Numbered from the stretch's first letter, positions 8,876 to 17,400 are shown. The stretch is DNA of 41,180 nucleotides from Bacteroidales bacterium (GCA_017615065.1 JAGAAY010000020.1:68672-109851), one strand, 5' to 3'. A program made the numbers and translations. Notes: a model not told the origin generated them from the sequence alone.

Positions 8876-9664
8876 TTACGGAAGCTGAACATCAAGGAAG
8901 GAATCCTGGCCAACGCCGCCTTCGTTAGGAAGGATACCAGCGGTTACCCAGTCGCCGCCAGGCATCACAACATTGGTAACGGTTACGCCAACGCCGATGT
9001 AGCCACCCCTGGTGCAATTGACCACGCTACGGGGAACTGACATCTCGAAGTATGCGATTCCATCCACAACTTTACCCTTGGTCTCGGTGAAATCTTTGCT
9101 GGTCAGCGGGGTCTGAACCGAACCGGCATCCCAAGCGTCGCCCTGCTCTCCGGTGGTGGGGTTTGTATAGGCCTCTGCCCAGTAGATGATAGCATCGTCC
9201 ATTTCGCGGATTCCGTCGAAGCCGGTAGCATTGCCGTCAGCATCGTAGGTTGTTTTGAGGAAGCCTGCTTCGCTTTCGATCAGGTAGTCCCAGCCGCAAC
9301 CGCCTTTATCCCAAATCCAGCTGATGAAGCCGGTGAGGGGATTGTGGTCGTTGTCGATGAAGATGTCGAGAGCGGATTTGACCTGATCTTCGACGACCTC
9401 ATACTCAAAGTAGAAGTAGAGATTGTCTTCGTCGGCAGCTACTTTCATTACATGAAGGTAGGGATAGCCGGCCTCGTTCTCATCAACTTCTGCGGTTGCG
9501 ATGGAAGTGTTGGTCCAGTCGTTGAATTCACCGTCGATTGTGATGGCTACGGCATCACCGCCATTACCGCCATTGCCGCCTTTTCCACCTTTTCCACCTT
9601 TTTGGCAAGAGCAGAACATACCCACTGTTGCAAGGATTGCAAGGATAATGTAAATCTTTTTCAT
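8876..9664 (-). CDS. Lipoprotein with Gly-rich linker and CBM9/DOMON-like domain
   Basis: A 262-residue lipoprotein: MKKIYIILAILATVGMFCSC puts the lipid Cys at 20. It is followed by an unusual linker of KGG and NGG triplets (residues about 22-36), then a beta-sandwich-like domain starting ITIDGEFNDWTNTSIA. The phrase I-D-G-x-x-x-D-W, followed by DNLYFYFEYE and later DIFIDNDHNPLTG, is typical of CBM9-like/DOMON-like carbohydrate-binding folds, including the acidic D-N-D-x-N-P calcium or ligand loop. No catalytic module is present. It is transcribed toward the permease operon and divergently from the DUF4832 pair at 9883-12608, which suggests a surface binding protein of the same substrate system. 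The family assignment rests on motif reading only; an alternative is an uncharacterised beta-sandwich lipoprotein. Confidence 0.7.
   Translation of the reverse strand: MKKIYIILAILATVGMFCSCQKGGKGGKGGNGGNGGDAVAITIDGEFNDWTNTSIATAEVDENEAGYPYLHVMKVAADEDNLYFYFEYEVVEDQVKSALDIFIDNDHNPLTGFISWIWDKGGCGWDYLIESEAGFLKTTYDADGNATGFDGIREMDDAIIYWAEAYTNPTTGEQGDAWDAGSVQTPLTSKDFTETKGKVVDGIAYFEMSVPRSVVNCTRGGYIGVGVTVTNVVMPGGDWVTAGILPNEGGVGQDSFLDVQLP
9557..9601 (-). repeat. Five tandem 9-bp units encoding KGG/NGG
   Basis: Five consecutive 9-bp units on the minus strand encode KGG three times then NGG twice, directly after the lipobox of the 8876-9664 lipoprotein. Adjacent units are identical or differ at a few positions, so the linker probably grew by slippage. 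Two neighbouring units at each end are exact copies. Confidence 0.85.
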
Positions 9665-9721
9665 TGTGTTTGTTGATTATTGGTTAAAATATGTTTGGCG
9701 TAGGTTTAATATCGGTCACCG

Positions 9722-9737
9722 CAAATATACAAATATA
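9722..9737 (-). promoter_or_regulatory. Two adjacent TATATTTG -7 boxes for the minus-strand lipoprotein
   Basis: Read on the minus strand, 9737-9730 and 9729-9722 are both TATATTTG, matching the Bacteroidota -7 consensus TAnnTTTG in tandem, 58-66 bp upstream of the ATG at 9664. No good TTTG -33 element lies at the usual 19-21 bp spacing. The remainder of the 218-bp divergent gap is A/T-rich with two T-tracts (9755-9761 and 9775-9782) about 20 bp apart. Confidence 0.45.
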
Positions 9738-9882
9738 TTTAATACGAAAGCAGATTTTTTTGAAAATATTTCGATTTTTTTTGAATAACGGCCAATCGAA
9801 ACACAACGAAATATATTATTCCCCTTATTGTTTGTGTGTCACCGATTCTTTGCTTAACTTTCGAAACCAAAGTGAACACATT

Positions 9883-11322
9883 ATGAAAAGGAATCATATT
9901 CTTCCCCTTCTTGCAACTCTTTGTGCCCTGTCTGTATGGGCGTGTCTTCCGTTCTCAATTATAGATGATAATGGCGAAGAGGAGGAGGAAGAGCAGGAAC
10001 AGCCGCAAACCGAAGTAACGATTACACCCGAGGAGGAGGCTGATTTTGCAGTAGAAACCTACGTGGAGAATACCGCGAACGTGGTCAATCCGGAGCGCGG
10101 TTTCTATTACCCGTATGATTTTTTTGCCTCCACCAAGGCTATTTCTTCCAGTGAGGTGAAGTCAAAGCGGAAAGCCGGGCATACGGTTCTGCTCATGCAG
10201 TATGTGATGAAGAAGTGGATGAGCAGTGATATCCCCGACAGCTATCTCAAAGTTATTCAGAGCAATTTCGATGCACTCAGGGACGGAGGTGCCAAGTGCG
10301 TTCTTCGCTTCTGCTACAATCAGGATTTCGACGAAAACAACCCCGATGCCAGCAAGCCGTGGGATCCGGAAGAAAAATGGGTAATGCGACATATAGAGCA
10401 GCTGAAACCCCTTTTGCAGAAGAATGAGGATGTGATTATGGTGTTCCAGGCAGGATTTGTGGGCATTTGGGGAGAATGGTATTACACAGACCATTTTTTC
10501 TTCGATCCCAAGGAACCGGAGGATTATCTGCCGCGTAAACGGGTACTTGAAGCCATGCTGGACGCACTCCCGGAATCCCGCCAGGTGGCGGTGCGCACTC
10601 CTGATTTCAAGTTGATGATGTACGGTCTGTCGCTCAGCGATACCCTTAACGCCAAAACTGCGCACAACGGTTCCGTGCTTTCCAGAATCGGCGGATATAA
10701 CGACTGCTTCGGCGCAGCTGAGGACGACTGGGGCACCTATCTTATGGACGAATCACGTCCGTTCTGGAACGGAGACACCCGTTACACTTTCATGGGCGGT
10801 GAAACCTGCGCGGTGTCGGATTACTGCACCTGCGAAGTCTCCCTCAGCGACATGGAGAAATACCACTGGACATACCTGAACATAGGTTATAATACCAGTG
10901 TGCTCAGCCGTTGGAAGACCCAGGGCTGCTATAACGATGTTGCAAAACGGCTTGGCTACCGCATCGTTCTTGAGAGCGTAAAACACACCGCAGAGCCACA
11001 GGTTGGCAAACCTTTCAAAATGGTCTTTTACCTGCGCAACGATGGTTTCTCGGCATTCCAAAATCCGCGTGACACAAAGCTGGTTTTCATTGCGGAAGAT
11101 GGTAAAAAGAGCGAATTCCCACTGGGCAGCGACCCTCGCACATGGCATCCCGGCAGTCACCGCATAGAGACGTCGTTCAAGCTGCCGGCAGAAAAGGGAT
11201 CGTTATATCTGCTTCTTTCGGATCCATTGCTCCCGGACCGTCCGGAATACAGCGCGGCACTTGCAAACAACAACGTGTTTGATACGTCTACCGGTTACAA
11301 CTACCTGTTCAGGATCAAGTAA
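9883..11322 (+). CDS. DUF4874/DUF4832 glycosidase-like lipoprotein (paralogue B)
   Basis: Start chosen at ATG 9883 because it gives a lipoprotein signal, MKRNHILPLLATLCALSVWAC, with Cys21; the frame stays open to 9691 but that stretch is A/T-rich intergenic DNA with no signal peptide. After the Cys comes a strikingly acidic spacer (GEEEEEEQEQ) in place of the Ig domain of paralogue A. Then come DUF4874 (from NVVNPERGFYYPYDFF) and DUF4832. The core is clearly paralogous to the 3991 protein: GFVGIWGEWYYTDHF, YNDCFGA, MGGETCAVSDYC and SRWKTQGCYNDVAKRLGYR all align. Candidate catalytic glutamates are Glu198 and Glu307. Length is 479 residues. Its stop overlaps the start of the next DUF4832-type gene (TAATG), so the two are co-translated. 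Function is unproven; a surface glycosidase or glycan-binding barrel is the likely role. Confidence 0.85.
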   Translation: MKRNHILPLLATLCALSVWACLPFSIIDDNGEEEEEEQEQPQTEVTITPEEEADFAVETYVENTANVVNPERGFYYPYDFFASTKAISSSEVKSKRKAGHTVLLMQYVMKKWMSSDIPDSYLKVIQSNFDALRDGGAKCVLRFCYNQDFDENNPDASKPWDPEEKWVMRHIEQLKPLLQKNEDVIMVFQAGFVGIWGEWYYTDHFFFDPKEPEDYLPRKRVLEAMLDALPESRQVAVRTPDFKLMMYGLSLSDTLNAKTAHNGSVLSRIGGYNDCFGAAEDDWGTYLMDESRPFWNGDTRYTFMGGETCAVSDYCTCEVSLSDMEKYHWTYLNIGYNTSVLSRWKTQGCYNDVAKRLGYRIVLESVKHTAEPQVGKPFKMVFYLRNDGFSAFQNPRDTKLVFIAEDGKKSEFPLGSDPRTWHPGSHRIETSFKLPAEKGSLYLLLSDPLLPDRPEYSAALANNNVFDTSTGYNYLFRIK

Positions 11323-12608
11323 TGCGGGCGCTTAAGTTTCTGTTGTTATTTGCCCTGTTGGGCCTCCTTTCCTGCAATCGTGAGTCTGCAGAGAAGTACT
11401 GGATCCCGGAGAATCTGGAGGATTATCCGGTAGCGGAACTTCACAGCAGCATCACACATGTGCAGCCCATGACCGGCATCGTCCTCTGGGAGGAAACCGG
11501 CAGTACAAAATCCTGGGTGACGCTGGAGTTTGCATACATGCTCTACAACGACGTATGCAAGGAAAAGGATGTGTATGACTGGTCTCCCGTGGAGAATCTG
11601 CTGAATGATATCGCCAAACGTGGGCACCAGGCCGTTATACGTTTCCGATACACTTATGTGGGGAAAAGCTGTGCCGTGCCGGACTACATAAAAGCATGGC
11701 CCGGGTATAAAGAAACGAAGGGCAAGAGTGAAGGTAAAACAACTTATTTCCCGGACTGGCGATGCGAAGAGCTTCAGCGTTTTCACAAGGAATTCCACCG
11801 CCGTTTCGCGGAACGCTATGACAGCGATCCCCGCCTGGCTTTCCTTGAGACCGGCTTCGGCCTCTGGGCGGAGTATCACATATACGACGGCCCCTTCATC
11901 ATCGGCCAGACATTCCCCTCCAAGGCCTTCCAGGCCGATTTTCTAAAGTCGATGGACGACTGGTTCAAGGATACTCCGTGGATGATTTCCATCGATGCGG
12001 CCGATGACACCTACGGCCCCTTCGAAGACGACAGGAAGCTTCTCAACCTGAACTTCGGCAACTTCGACGATTCCTTCATGTGCGAGGATCACGACGGCTA
12101 TAACTACGATAGCTGGTCGTTCTTCGGCAAAGACCGTTACAAGAAGGCGCCTCTGGGCGGAGAGTTCAGCTATTATTCCGATTACGACCAGAAGCATTGC
12201 CTTGACAAAAAGGGTATGTACGGACGGAAATTTGAAGACGAAGCGGCAAAGTTCCACATGACCTTCATCATCGGCGCAGACCAGCCTTCATATCAGAAAG
12301 ATTCGCGGCTGGAGGAGGCGTCGATGGCCATGGGTTACCGCTTCAAGGTTGAAGACTTCCGCGTGGTTGACGGTGAAGCCCTGCTTCTTGTTGCAAACAA
12401 GGGCGTTGCTCCAATTTACCGCGATGCCTTCATGGCGGTGAATGGCGTGAGGAGCAGCTTCAACCTCCGCACTCTCATGCCCGGCACTTCCCGCTGGATG
12501 AGCGTATCGGCCCCTGAAATAAGCCCTTCCAACTGCGCTGTCACCATCGAATGCGACCATCTGGTCAAAGGCCAGAAAGGCATAGAATTCGAGGCCGATG
12601 TAAAATAA
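11322..12608 (+). CDS. Diverged DUF4832-type barrel lipoprotein (paralogue C)
   Basis: A 428-residue lipoprotein with MRALKFLLLFALLGLLSC (Cys18). The fold reads as a (beta/alpha)8 barrel: YDWSPVENLLNDIAKRGHQAVIRFRY resembles the start of GH-A barrels, followed by FHRRFAERYDSDPRLAFLETGFGLWAEYH and a C-terminal beta domain. It is only distantly similar to paralogues A and B but keeps two equivalent sites: Glu184 in GLWAEYH (WGEW in A and B) and Glu281 in LGGEF (MGGE in A and B), 97 residues apart. That conservation across strong divergence supports catalysis, though the substrate is unknown. It overlaps the upstream paralogue by one base and is the last gene of this short operon. The following 61 bp hold the hipB promoter region; no clear terminator hairpin was seen. 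Confidence 0.75.
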   Translation: MRALKFLLLFALLGLLSCNRESAEKYWIPENLEDYPVAELHSSITHVQPMTGIVLWEETGSTKSWVTLEFAYMLYNDVCKEKDVYDWSPVENLLNDIAKRGHQAVIRFRYTYVGKSCAVPDYIKAWPGYKETKGKSEGKTTYFPDWRCEELQRFHKEFHRRFAERYDSDPRLAFLETGFGLWAEYHIYDGPFIIGQTFPSKAFQADFLKSMDDWFKDTPWMISIDAADDTYGPFEDDRKLLNLNFGNFDDSFMCEDHDGYNYDSWSFFGKDRYKKAPLGGEFSYYSDYDQKHCLDKKGMYGRKFEDEAAKFHMTFIIGADQPSYQKDSRLEEASMAMGYRFKVEDFRVVDGEALLLVANKGVAPIYRDAFMAVNGVRSSFNLRTLMPGTSRWMSVSAPEISPSNCAVTIECDHLVKGQKGIEFEADVK

Positions 12609-12609
12609 C

Positions 12610-12657
12610 AAATTTGTATATTTAAACAGAAAATTTGCGTTTAAGTATATAAATTTG
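12610..12657 (+). promoter_or_regulatory. Repeat-rich operator of the hipBA pair
   Basis: AAATTTG occurs at 12610, 12631 and 12651, spaced 21 and 20 bp, about two helical turns. The 14-mer AAATTTGTATATTT is repeated exactly at 12610-12623 and 12651-12664. An imperfect inverted repeat pairs 12610-12627 with 12639-12656 (16 of 18 positions). The repeats surround and overlap the promoter boxes, as expected for autorepression by a HipB-type protein. Confidence 0.65.
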
Positions 12658-12665
12658 TATATTTG
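12634..12665 (+). promoter_or_regulatory. hipBA promoter, TTTG-20-TATATTTG
   Basis: A -33 TTTG (12634-12637), a 20-bp spacer and a -7 TATATTTG (12658-12665) match the Bacteroidota consensus fully. The -7 box ends only 4 bp before the hipB ATG at 12670, so the transcript should begin at or next to the start codon (leaderless). A weaker upstream box, TATATTTA (12617-12624), could give a normal leader. Confidence 0.65.
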
Positions 12666-12669
12666 CATC

Positions 12670-13002
12670 ATGGAAGATTTTATCGACAGACTTGAACTCT
12701 ATTCACAGTCAAATCATGAAATTGCCGCGGATTTGGGGCGGCGGTTTCATGACTATCGCGTTGCTCTTAGATTAACCCAAAAAGATGTTTCCGAAGCAAC
12801 AGGATTGTCTGTAATGACGCTGGTCCGTTTCGAAAACGGATCTGCGGATTCACTGCGTCTCGGCGGTTTTCTGGCATTGTTGCGTGCTATACAGAGACTG
12901 GAGAACATTGTTGGTGTTATTCCTGATGTGCCATTCAGTCTTTACGAAACAAACAGGAGGGAAGCGCCAACAAGAGTAAGGAGGAGAAAGAATGAAAAAT
13001 AG
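12670..13002 (+). CDS. hipB: HipB-like XRE-family antitoxin/repressor
   Basis: A 110-residue DNA-binding protein. ATG 12670 (MEDFIDRLELYSQ) is chosen; an upstream TTG at 12655 lies inside the promoter box. Residues about 30-85 form a lambda-repressor-type helix-turn-helix: YRVALRLTQKDVSEATGLSVMTLVRFENG, in which LTQKDVSEATGLS gives helices 2 and 3. The C-terminus is very basic (RREAPTRVRRRKNEK), perhaps for DNA or toxin contact. In the HipBA family this protein binds and inhibits the HipA kinase and represses the operon. It overlaps hipA by 11 bp, so the two are translationally coupled. The operator repeats directly upstream are its probable binding sites. Confidence 0.88.
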   Translation: MEDFIDRLELYSQSNHEIAADLGRRFHDYRVALRLTQKDVSEATGLSVMTLVRFENGSADSLRLGGFLALLRAIQRLENIVGVIPDVPFSLYETNRREAPTRVRRRKNEK

Positions 13003-14263
13003 TGTCGTGAGTGTCCTCCTCTGGGGGGAAGAGGTTTGCAGGCTTGAATGGCTGGGCGGGTACAAGGAACATTTCGGCAAAATTGGTTCCCTGGTCTCCT
13101 TTTCTCCGCAGTATGCGTCACTGCCGTGGGATTTGGATCCGCTTGGCCCATATGGAAAAAACTTCTCCTTCTTTAAAGTCGCCATTTCGGACTGGTGTCG
13201 GGCAAAAGATTATGAAGGCATACCGCGTTTTATGAGCGGCTCCCTGCCTGACGACTGGGGAAATGCGGTTTTTTCCGCATGGGCTTCGCAAAACAATCTA
13301 AGGCGTGCCGATATAACAGCTGTGGAAAAACTGGCATTCATCGGAAAACGCGGAATGGGAGCACTCGAATTTGTCCCATCCCGGTATAATGCCGATGACG
13401 CTCATTTGTTTGTTCTTGAGGAGTTATTCGCCGTTGCGGATGAGATAAGAAAGCAGAGGGAATCGCTTACACTGGACATTAACTCCAATCCGGGGATAAA
13501 CGATCTTATGGCTGTGGGAATGAGCGCAGGAGGCAAGCACCCAAAAGCCATCGTTGCAATCAACTGGCAGACAGGGGAAATAAAATCAGGACAGGTTTCC
13601 CTGCCGGAGCAGTTTGTCCATTATGTGCTTAAATTCAGGGATTCGGATATCTGGCCTACCGGAGATGTCGAGTATGCTTATTATCTGATGGCAGCCAAAG
13701 CCGGAATAACGATGACTCCAAGCCGCCTTATACCCATAAGTGGCGCAAATCATTTCCTGACGGAACGTTTTGACAGGGTAAAAGGAGAAAAACTCCATGT
13801 GGCCACCCTGAATTCCCTTGTTGGGCCGGTATCGTCATATGAATCGGCATTCAGGACAGCCAGAGGGCTCAATCTGGATTATGCAGACAGGGAACAATTG
13901 TTCAGAAGGATGGTTTTCAACTATTTGTCCGGAGTCTGTGACGACCATGACAAAAACATATCCTTTATCATGGAGAAGTCTGGTCGATGGCGCCTCTCTC
14001 CAGCTTATGATGAGACATTTACGGTAAACTTTCTCAACCCTTTTATCGGTGACCGGCATGCAATGACTGTACGCGGACTGGATAGGAATTTAAAAAGAGA
14101 TGATTATCTGCGATTCGCAGTGGATAATGACATACATTCGGCTGAAGAGATTATTGATGAAGTGTTCGATGCCGTGATGTCGTTCCAGAGTATTGCAAAG
14201 GAATTGGAACTGCCGTCCCCGGTTGAGGAAATCATCCTTAAACACATCAACAAGCCCGAGTAA
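12992..14263 (+). CDS. hipA: HipA-family Ser/Thr kinase toxin
   Basis: A 423-residue HipA homologue, close to the usual family length. HipA kinases phosphorylate glutamyl-tRNA synthetase or other targets and slow translation, causing dormancy. The N-terminal Couple_hipA-like domain covers about residues 5-125. The glycine-rich nucleotide loop is SAGGKHPK (178-185). The catalytic loop is CDDHDKN (316-322), with Asp317 and Asn322 matching the catalytic and metal-binding pair. The metal Asp is Asp340 in LSPAYDET. All kinase residues are present, so the gene looks intact. It overlaps hipB and is followed by a strong terminator. By eye its codon use is more A/T-rich than the flanking genes, consistent with a mobile toxin-antitoxin cassette; I did not compute this. 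The target cannot be read from sequence. Confidence 0.93.
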   Translation: MKNSVVSVLLWGEEVCRLEWLGGYKEHFGKIGSLVSFSPQYASLPWDLDPLGPYGKNFSFFKVAISDWCRAKDYEGIPRFMSGSLPDDWGNAVFSAWASQNNLRRADITAVEKLAFIGKRGMGALEFVPSRYNADDAHLFVLEELFAVADEIRKQRESLTLDINSNPGINDLMAVGMSAGGKHPKAIVAINWQTGEIKSGQVSLPEQFVHYVLKFRDSDIWPTGDVEYAYYLMAAKAGITMTPSRLIPISGANHFLTERFDRVKGEKLHVATLNSLVGPVSSYESAFRTARGLNLDYADREQLFRRMVFNYLSGVCDDHDKNISFIMEKSGRWRLSPAYDETFTVNFLNPFIGDRHAMTVRGLDRNLKRDDYLRFAVDNDIHSAEEIIDEVFDAVMSFQSIAKELELPSPVEEIILKHINKPE

Positions 14264-14285
14264 CCAGGAGTAAAAAACAGGCCGG

Positions 14286-14310
14286 ACCCCGTCACGAACG
14301 ACGGGGTTTT
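14286..14310 (+). terminator. Rho-independent terminator after hipA
   Basis: An 8-bp perfect stem (14286-14293 with 14300-14307, ACCCCGTC/GACGGGGT) with a 6-nt loop ACGAAC, followed by TTTT from 14307. It lies 22 bp after the hipA stop and insulates the next operon. Confidence 0.85.
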
Positions 14311-14350
14311 CGCATCTTATATGAGTGTGGTAATTTTATCGCGGAGGGTT

Positions 14351-14382
14351 ATTGAAAAAGTTAAACTTTTTCCATATATTTG
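14351..14382 (+). promoter_or_regulatory. Promoter of the OB-fold/nuclease operon
   Basis: A -7 box TATATTTG (14375-14382) is preceded at exactly 20 bp by ATTG (14351-14354), a three-of-four match to the -33 TTTG. This gives a leader of about 30 nt before ATG 14419. Confidence 0.65.
14354..14372 (+). promoter_or_regulatory. 19-bp perfect palindrome inside the promoter spacer
   Basis: GAAAAAGTT-A-AACTTTTTC is a perfect 9-bp inverted repeat about one central base. It fills the spacer between the -33 and -7 elements, where a bound dimeric repressor would block RNA polymerase. The regulator is not identified in the window. Confidence 0.6.
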
Positions 14383-14418
14383 TAGGACTGAAATCAAATT
14401 AACCAAAATAATTTAACA

Positions 14419-17400
14419 ATGAAACTCAGAAATCTGTTTATCGCAGCTGTGACAGCCATTTTTGCGCTGGCTTCCTGCGAAGAAGACAAGCCCACACTCG
14501 GCATTACCGTGGATCCCACAGAAGTGGAGATCGAGCAGGCCGGAGGAATGGCCACGATCAAAGTGGCAACATCCCAGCCCTGGATTGTTTCAGTACCCCA
14601 GACGGCGGACTGGATCCAGGTGAGCCCCGATGAAGGCGAGGGCAATGCCACCATCACCATCGTCGCCGGCGAGAACACCGGTAAAGACCGCTCGGCAACC
14701 ATTTCGGTGAAGGCCGGTTTTGAAATGGTTCCCGTGAGCGTGAAACAAACCGGCACCGTGGCTTCAGGCAACGGCTCAAAGGACAGTCCTTTCAGCGCCA
14801 GCGAAGCTCGCGCCTGGATTATGGAGAACCTTGCGGATGGTGAAACTTCCGACGGCTATTATTATGTCAAGGGCAAGATTCACAAGATGGTCACCGACAA
14901 GAACGGCGTGGATCAGTACTATGCAAACAATGCCCAGTATGGCAACGCCAGCTTCTTCATTTCGGACGACGGGCAGGCTTCAGACAATGATTTCGAGGCA
15001 TATCGTGTTAAATATCTCGGCAATCAGGCCTGGAAAACCGGCGATACCGATGTTGCAATCGGCGACGAGGTGGTCATTTACGGCACACTCAAACATTTCG
15101 GTAACACTCCTGAAAACGGCGACGGCGCATTCCTGTTCAGCCTTAACGGCGTAGACAAAGGCGGCGACGAGCCCGTCAACAAGAACGAGCCTAATGGCTC
15201 CGGCACCGTGACCGATCCTTTCAACGTGGCGGCGGCCATCAACGCAGTAAAGGATCTCACCTGGACATCCACCACAGATTACCAGAAAGTCGGTCCCTAT
15301 TTCGTGACCGGTAAAGTGGTAGAGATCAAGGAGAACTTCGATGCGACGGCTGCCAACGGCACCCAGTACGGCAATGCAACCTTCTACATTGCCGATGAAG
15401 GCTTTGAGAGCACCACATTCTATTGCTACAGGGTTAAATACTTCAACAACCAGGCATGGCAAGCCGGAAATACACCTATCCTTGCGGTGGGCGACGATGT
15501 CGTCATCTGTTCTGAACTGATGAACTACCGCGGCAACACACCAGAGACTGTCGCCAACAGCGGTTACATGATTAGCATCAACGACGTCGTAGGCACTGTG
15601 GTAGATCCCGGAACCGGCGGAGACACCACCGCTGAAATCAAGGGAGACGGTAGCGAGTCTAATCCTTTCAACGTGGCTGCAGCAATCAATGCCGTGAAGG
15701 ATCTCACCTGGACTTCCAGCACGGAATATGGCAAGGTCGGTCCTTACTATGTGAAGGGTAAGGTTAAGAGCATCAAGGAGAACTTTGACGCCACTGCAAG
15801 TAACGGCACCCAGTACGGCAATGCAACATTCGATATCGTAGATGAAGGTTACGATGCGGCATTCACCTGCTTCAGGGTCCTTTATTTTGAAGGCAAGGCC
15901 TGGACTGCCGGCCAGACCCCTCTTATTGCAGTTGGCGATGAAGTGGTGGTTTATTCCGAACTCATGAACTATCGCGGAAACACTCCTGAAACCGTTGCAA
16001 ACAAGGGTAATGTTATCCGCATTAACGATGCAACCAGTGCAAGCGGCGGCGAAACTCCTCCCGTTCAGGAAGAGACTGCTACCGGTGACGGTACACTTGC
16101 CAGCCCGTACAATCCCAAAGCCGCCAAGGATGTTGCTTCTGCTCTGGAAGCCGGCGCAAAGACGGATGACGTTTACGTGAAGGGTAAGATTTCTTCCATC
16201 AAGTATTCCTTTGACGCAGAGCACGGAACCGCCACGTTCTTTATCTCAGAAGACGGCACAACCAGCGGCACGCAATTCCAGGTTTACAGCACATATTATC
16301 TTGGAAACCGTGCATGGGCCGAGGGAGACACCCAGATTGCCTTGAAGGACGAAGTTATCCTCTTCGGCAAACTTACAAACTTCAACGGCACGCCGGAAAC
16401 ATCGGCCAAGGAATCCTGCCTGTACAGCCTTAACGGCGTAACAGCAGGCGGCGAAACACCTCCGGCAGACGAGACGCTCACCGTCTCGGAGATCCTTGCT
16501 CTCGCTAAAGGCACGGCATGTGATTCAAAGCCTTCGCTCGTAGTCGCCATCACCGCACGCGGCTTTGTGGCAACCGACGGTAGAAAGAATATATATGTCT
16601 ACACTCAGGGAACCAACTTCAACGGGATTGCCAAGATTGGCGACAGCGTGAAGTTCTCCGGTGTCAAGGGCGAATATTCAAGTATGCCTCAGGTGGGGAC
16701 AATCACATCCGTTGAGGTTGTTTCCAGTGGCAACAACGTTTCTTATCCTAACCCTGTGGACGTCACAGAATCCGCAGGAACTTACACCGCAACGGAGGCA
16801 GAGTTCATTTCCATCACCGGCACCCTTAATGTCAACGGCAGCTATTATAACATCGCTCTCGACGCTTTTGCCGATGGCTCCAAGATGGGTTCCCTGGTAT
16901 ATCCGGCGGAGGATCTGAAGGCAGCCGACTATAACGGCAAGAAGATCACTGTTACCGGTTACTTCGGCGGATTAACCGGTTCCGGCAAGTACATCAACGT
17001 CATCGCCACAAAGATTGCGGAAGCAGGTGGCGGTGAGACTCCTCCGGAACCTCCGGTGGATGAGACAAAGACCATTACCGAGATCCTCGGTCTTGACAAG
17101 GGCACTACCTTCTCTTCCAAGGAGTCCCTGGTAGTGGCAGTTACCACTGCTGGCTTCGTGGCAACCGACGGAACAAAGAGCGTGTATGTATTTACACAAA
17201 AGACAGCCGACTTCAACGGTAAAGTGAAGATTGGCGATATGGTGAAGTTCTCGGGAAGCAAGACTGTCTACAACGATATCCACGAGGTTGAAAGTTTAAC
17301 CGCTCTGGAAGTAGTTTCCAGCAATAACAACGTCGCCTATCCCAATCCTACAGATATTACAGCCTCTGCCGGAACATATACATCTGCAGAAGCCGAGTTC

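Noticed and set aside
9691..9882. N-terminal extension of DUF4832-B
   Set aside because: A/T-rich intergenic DNA; the lipoprotein signal begins at 9883.
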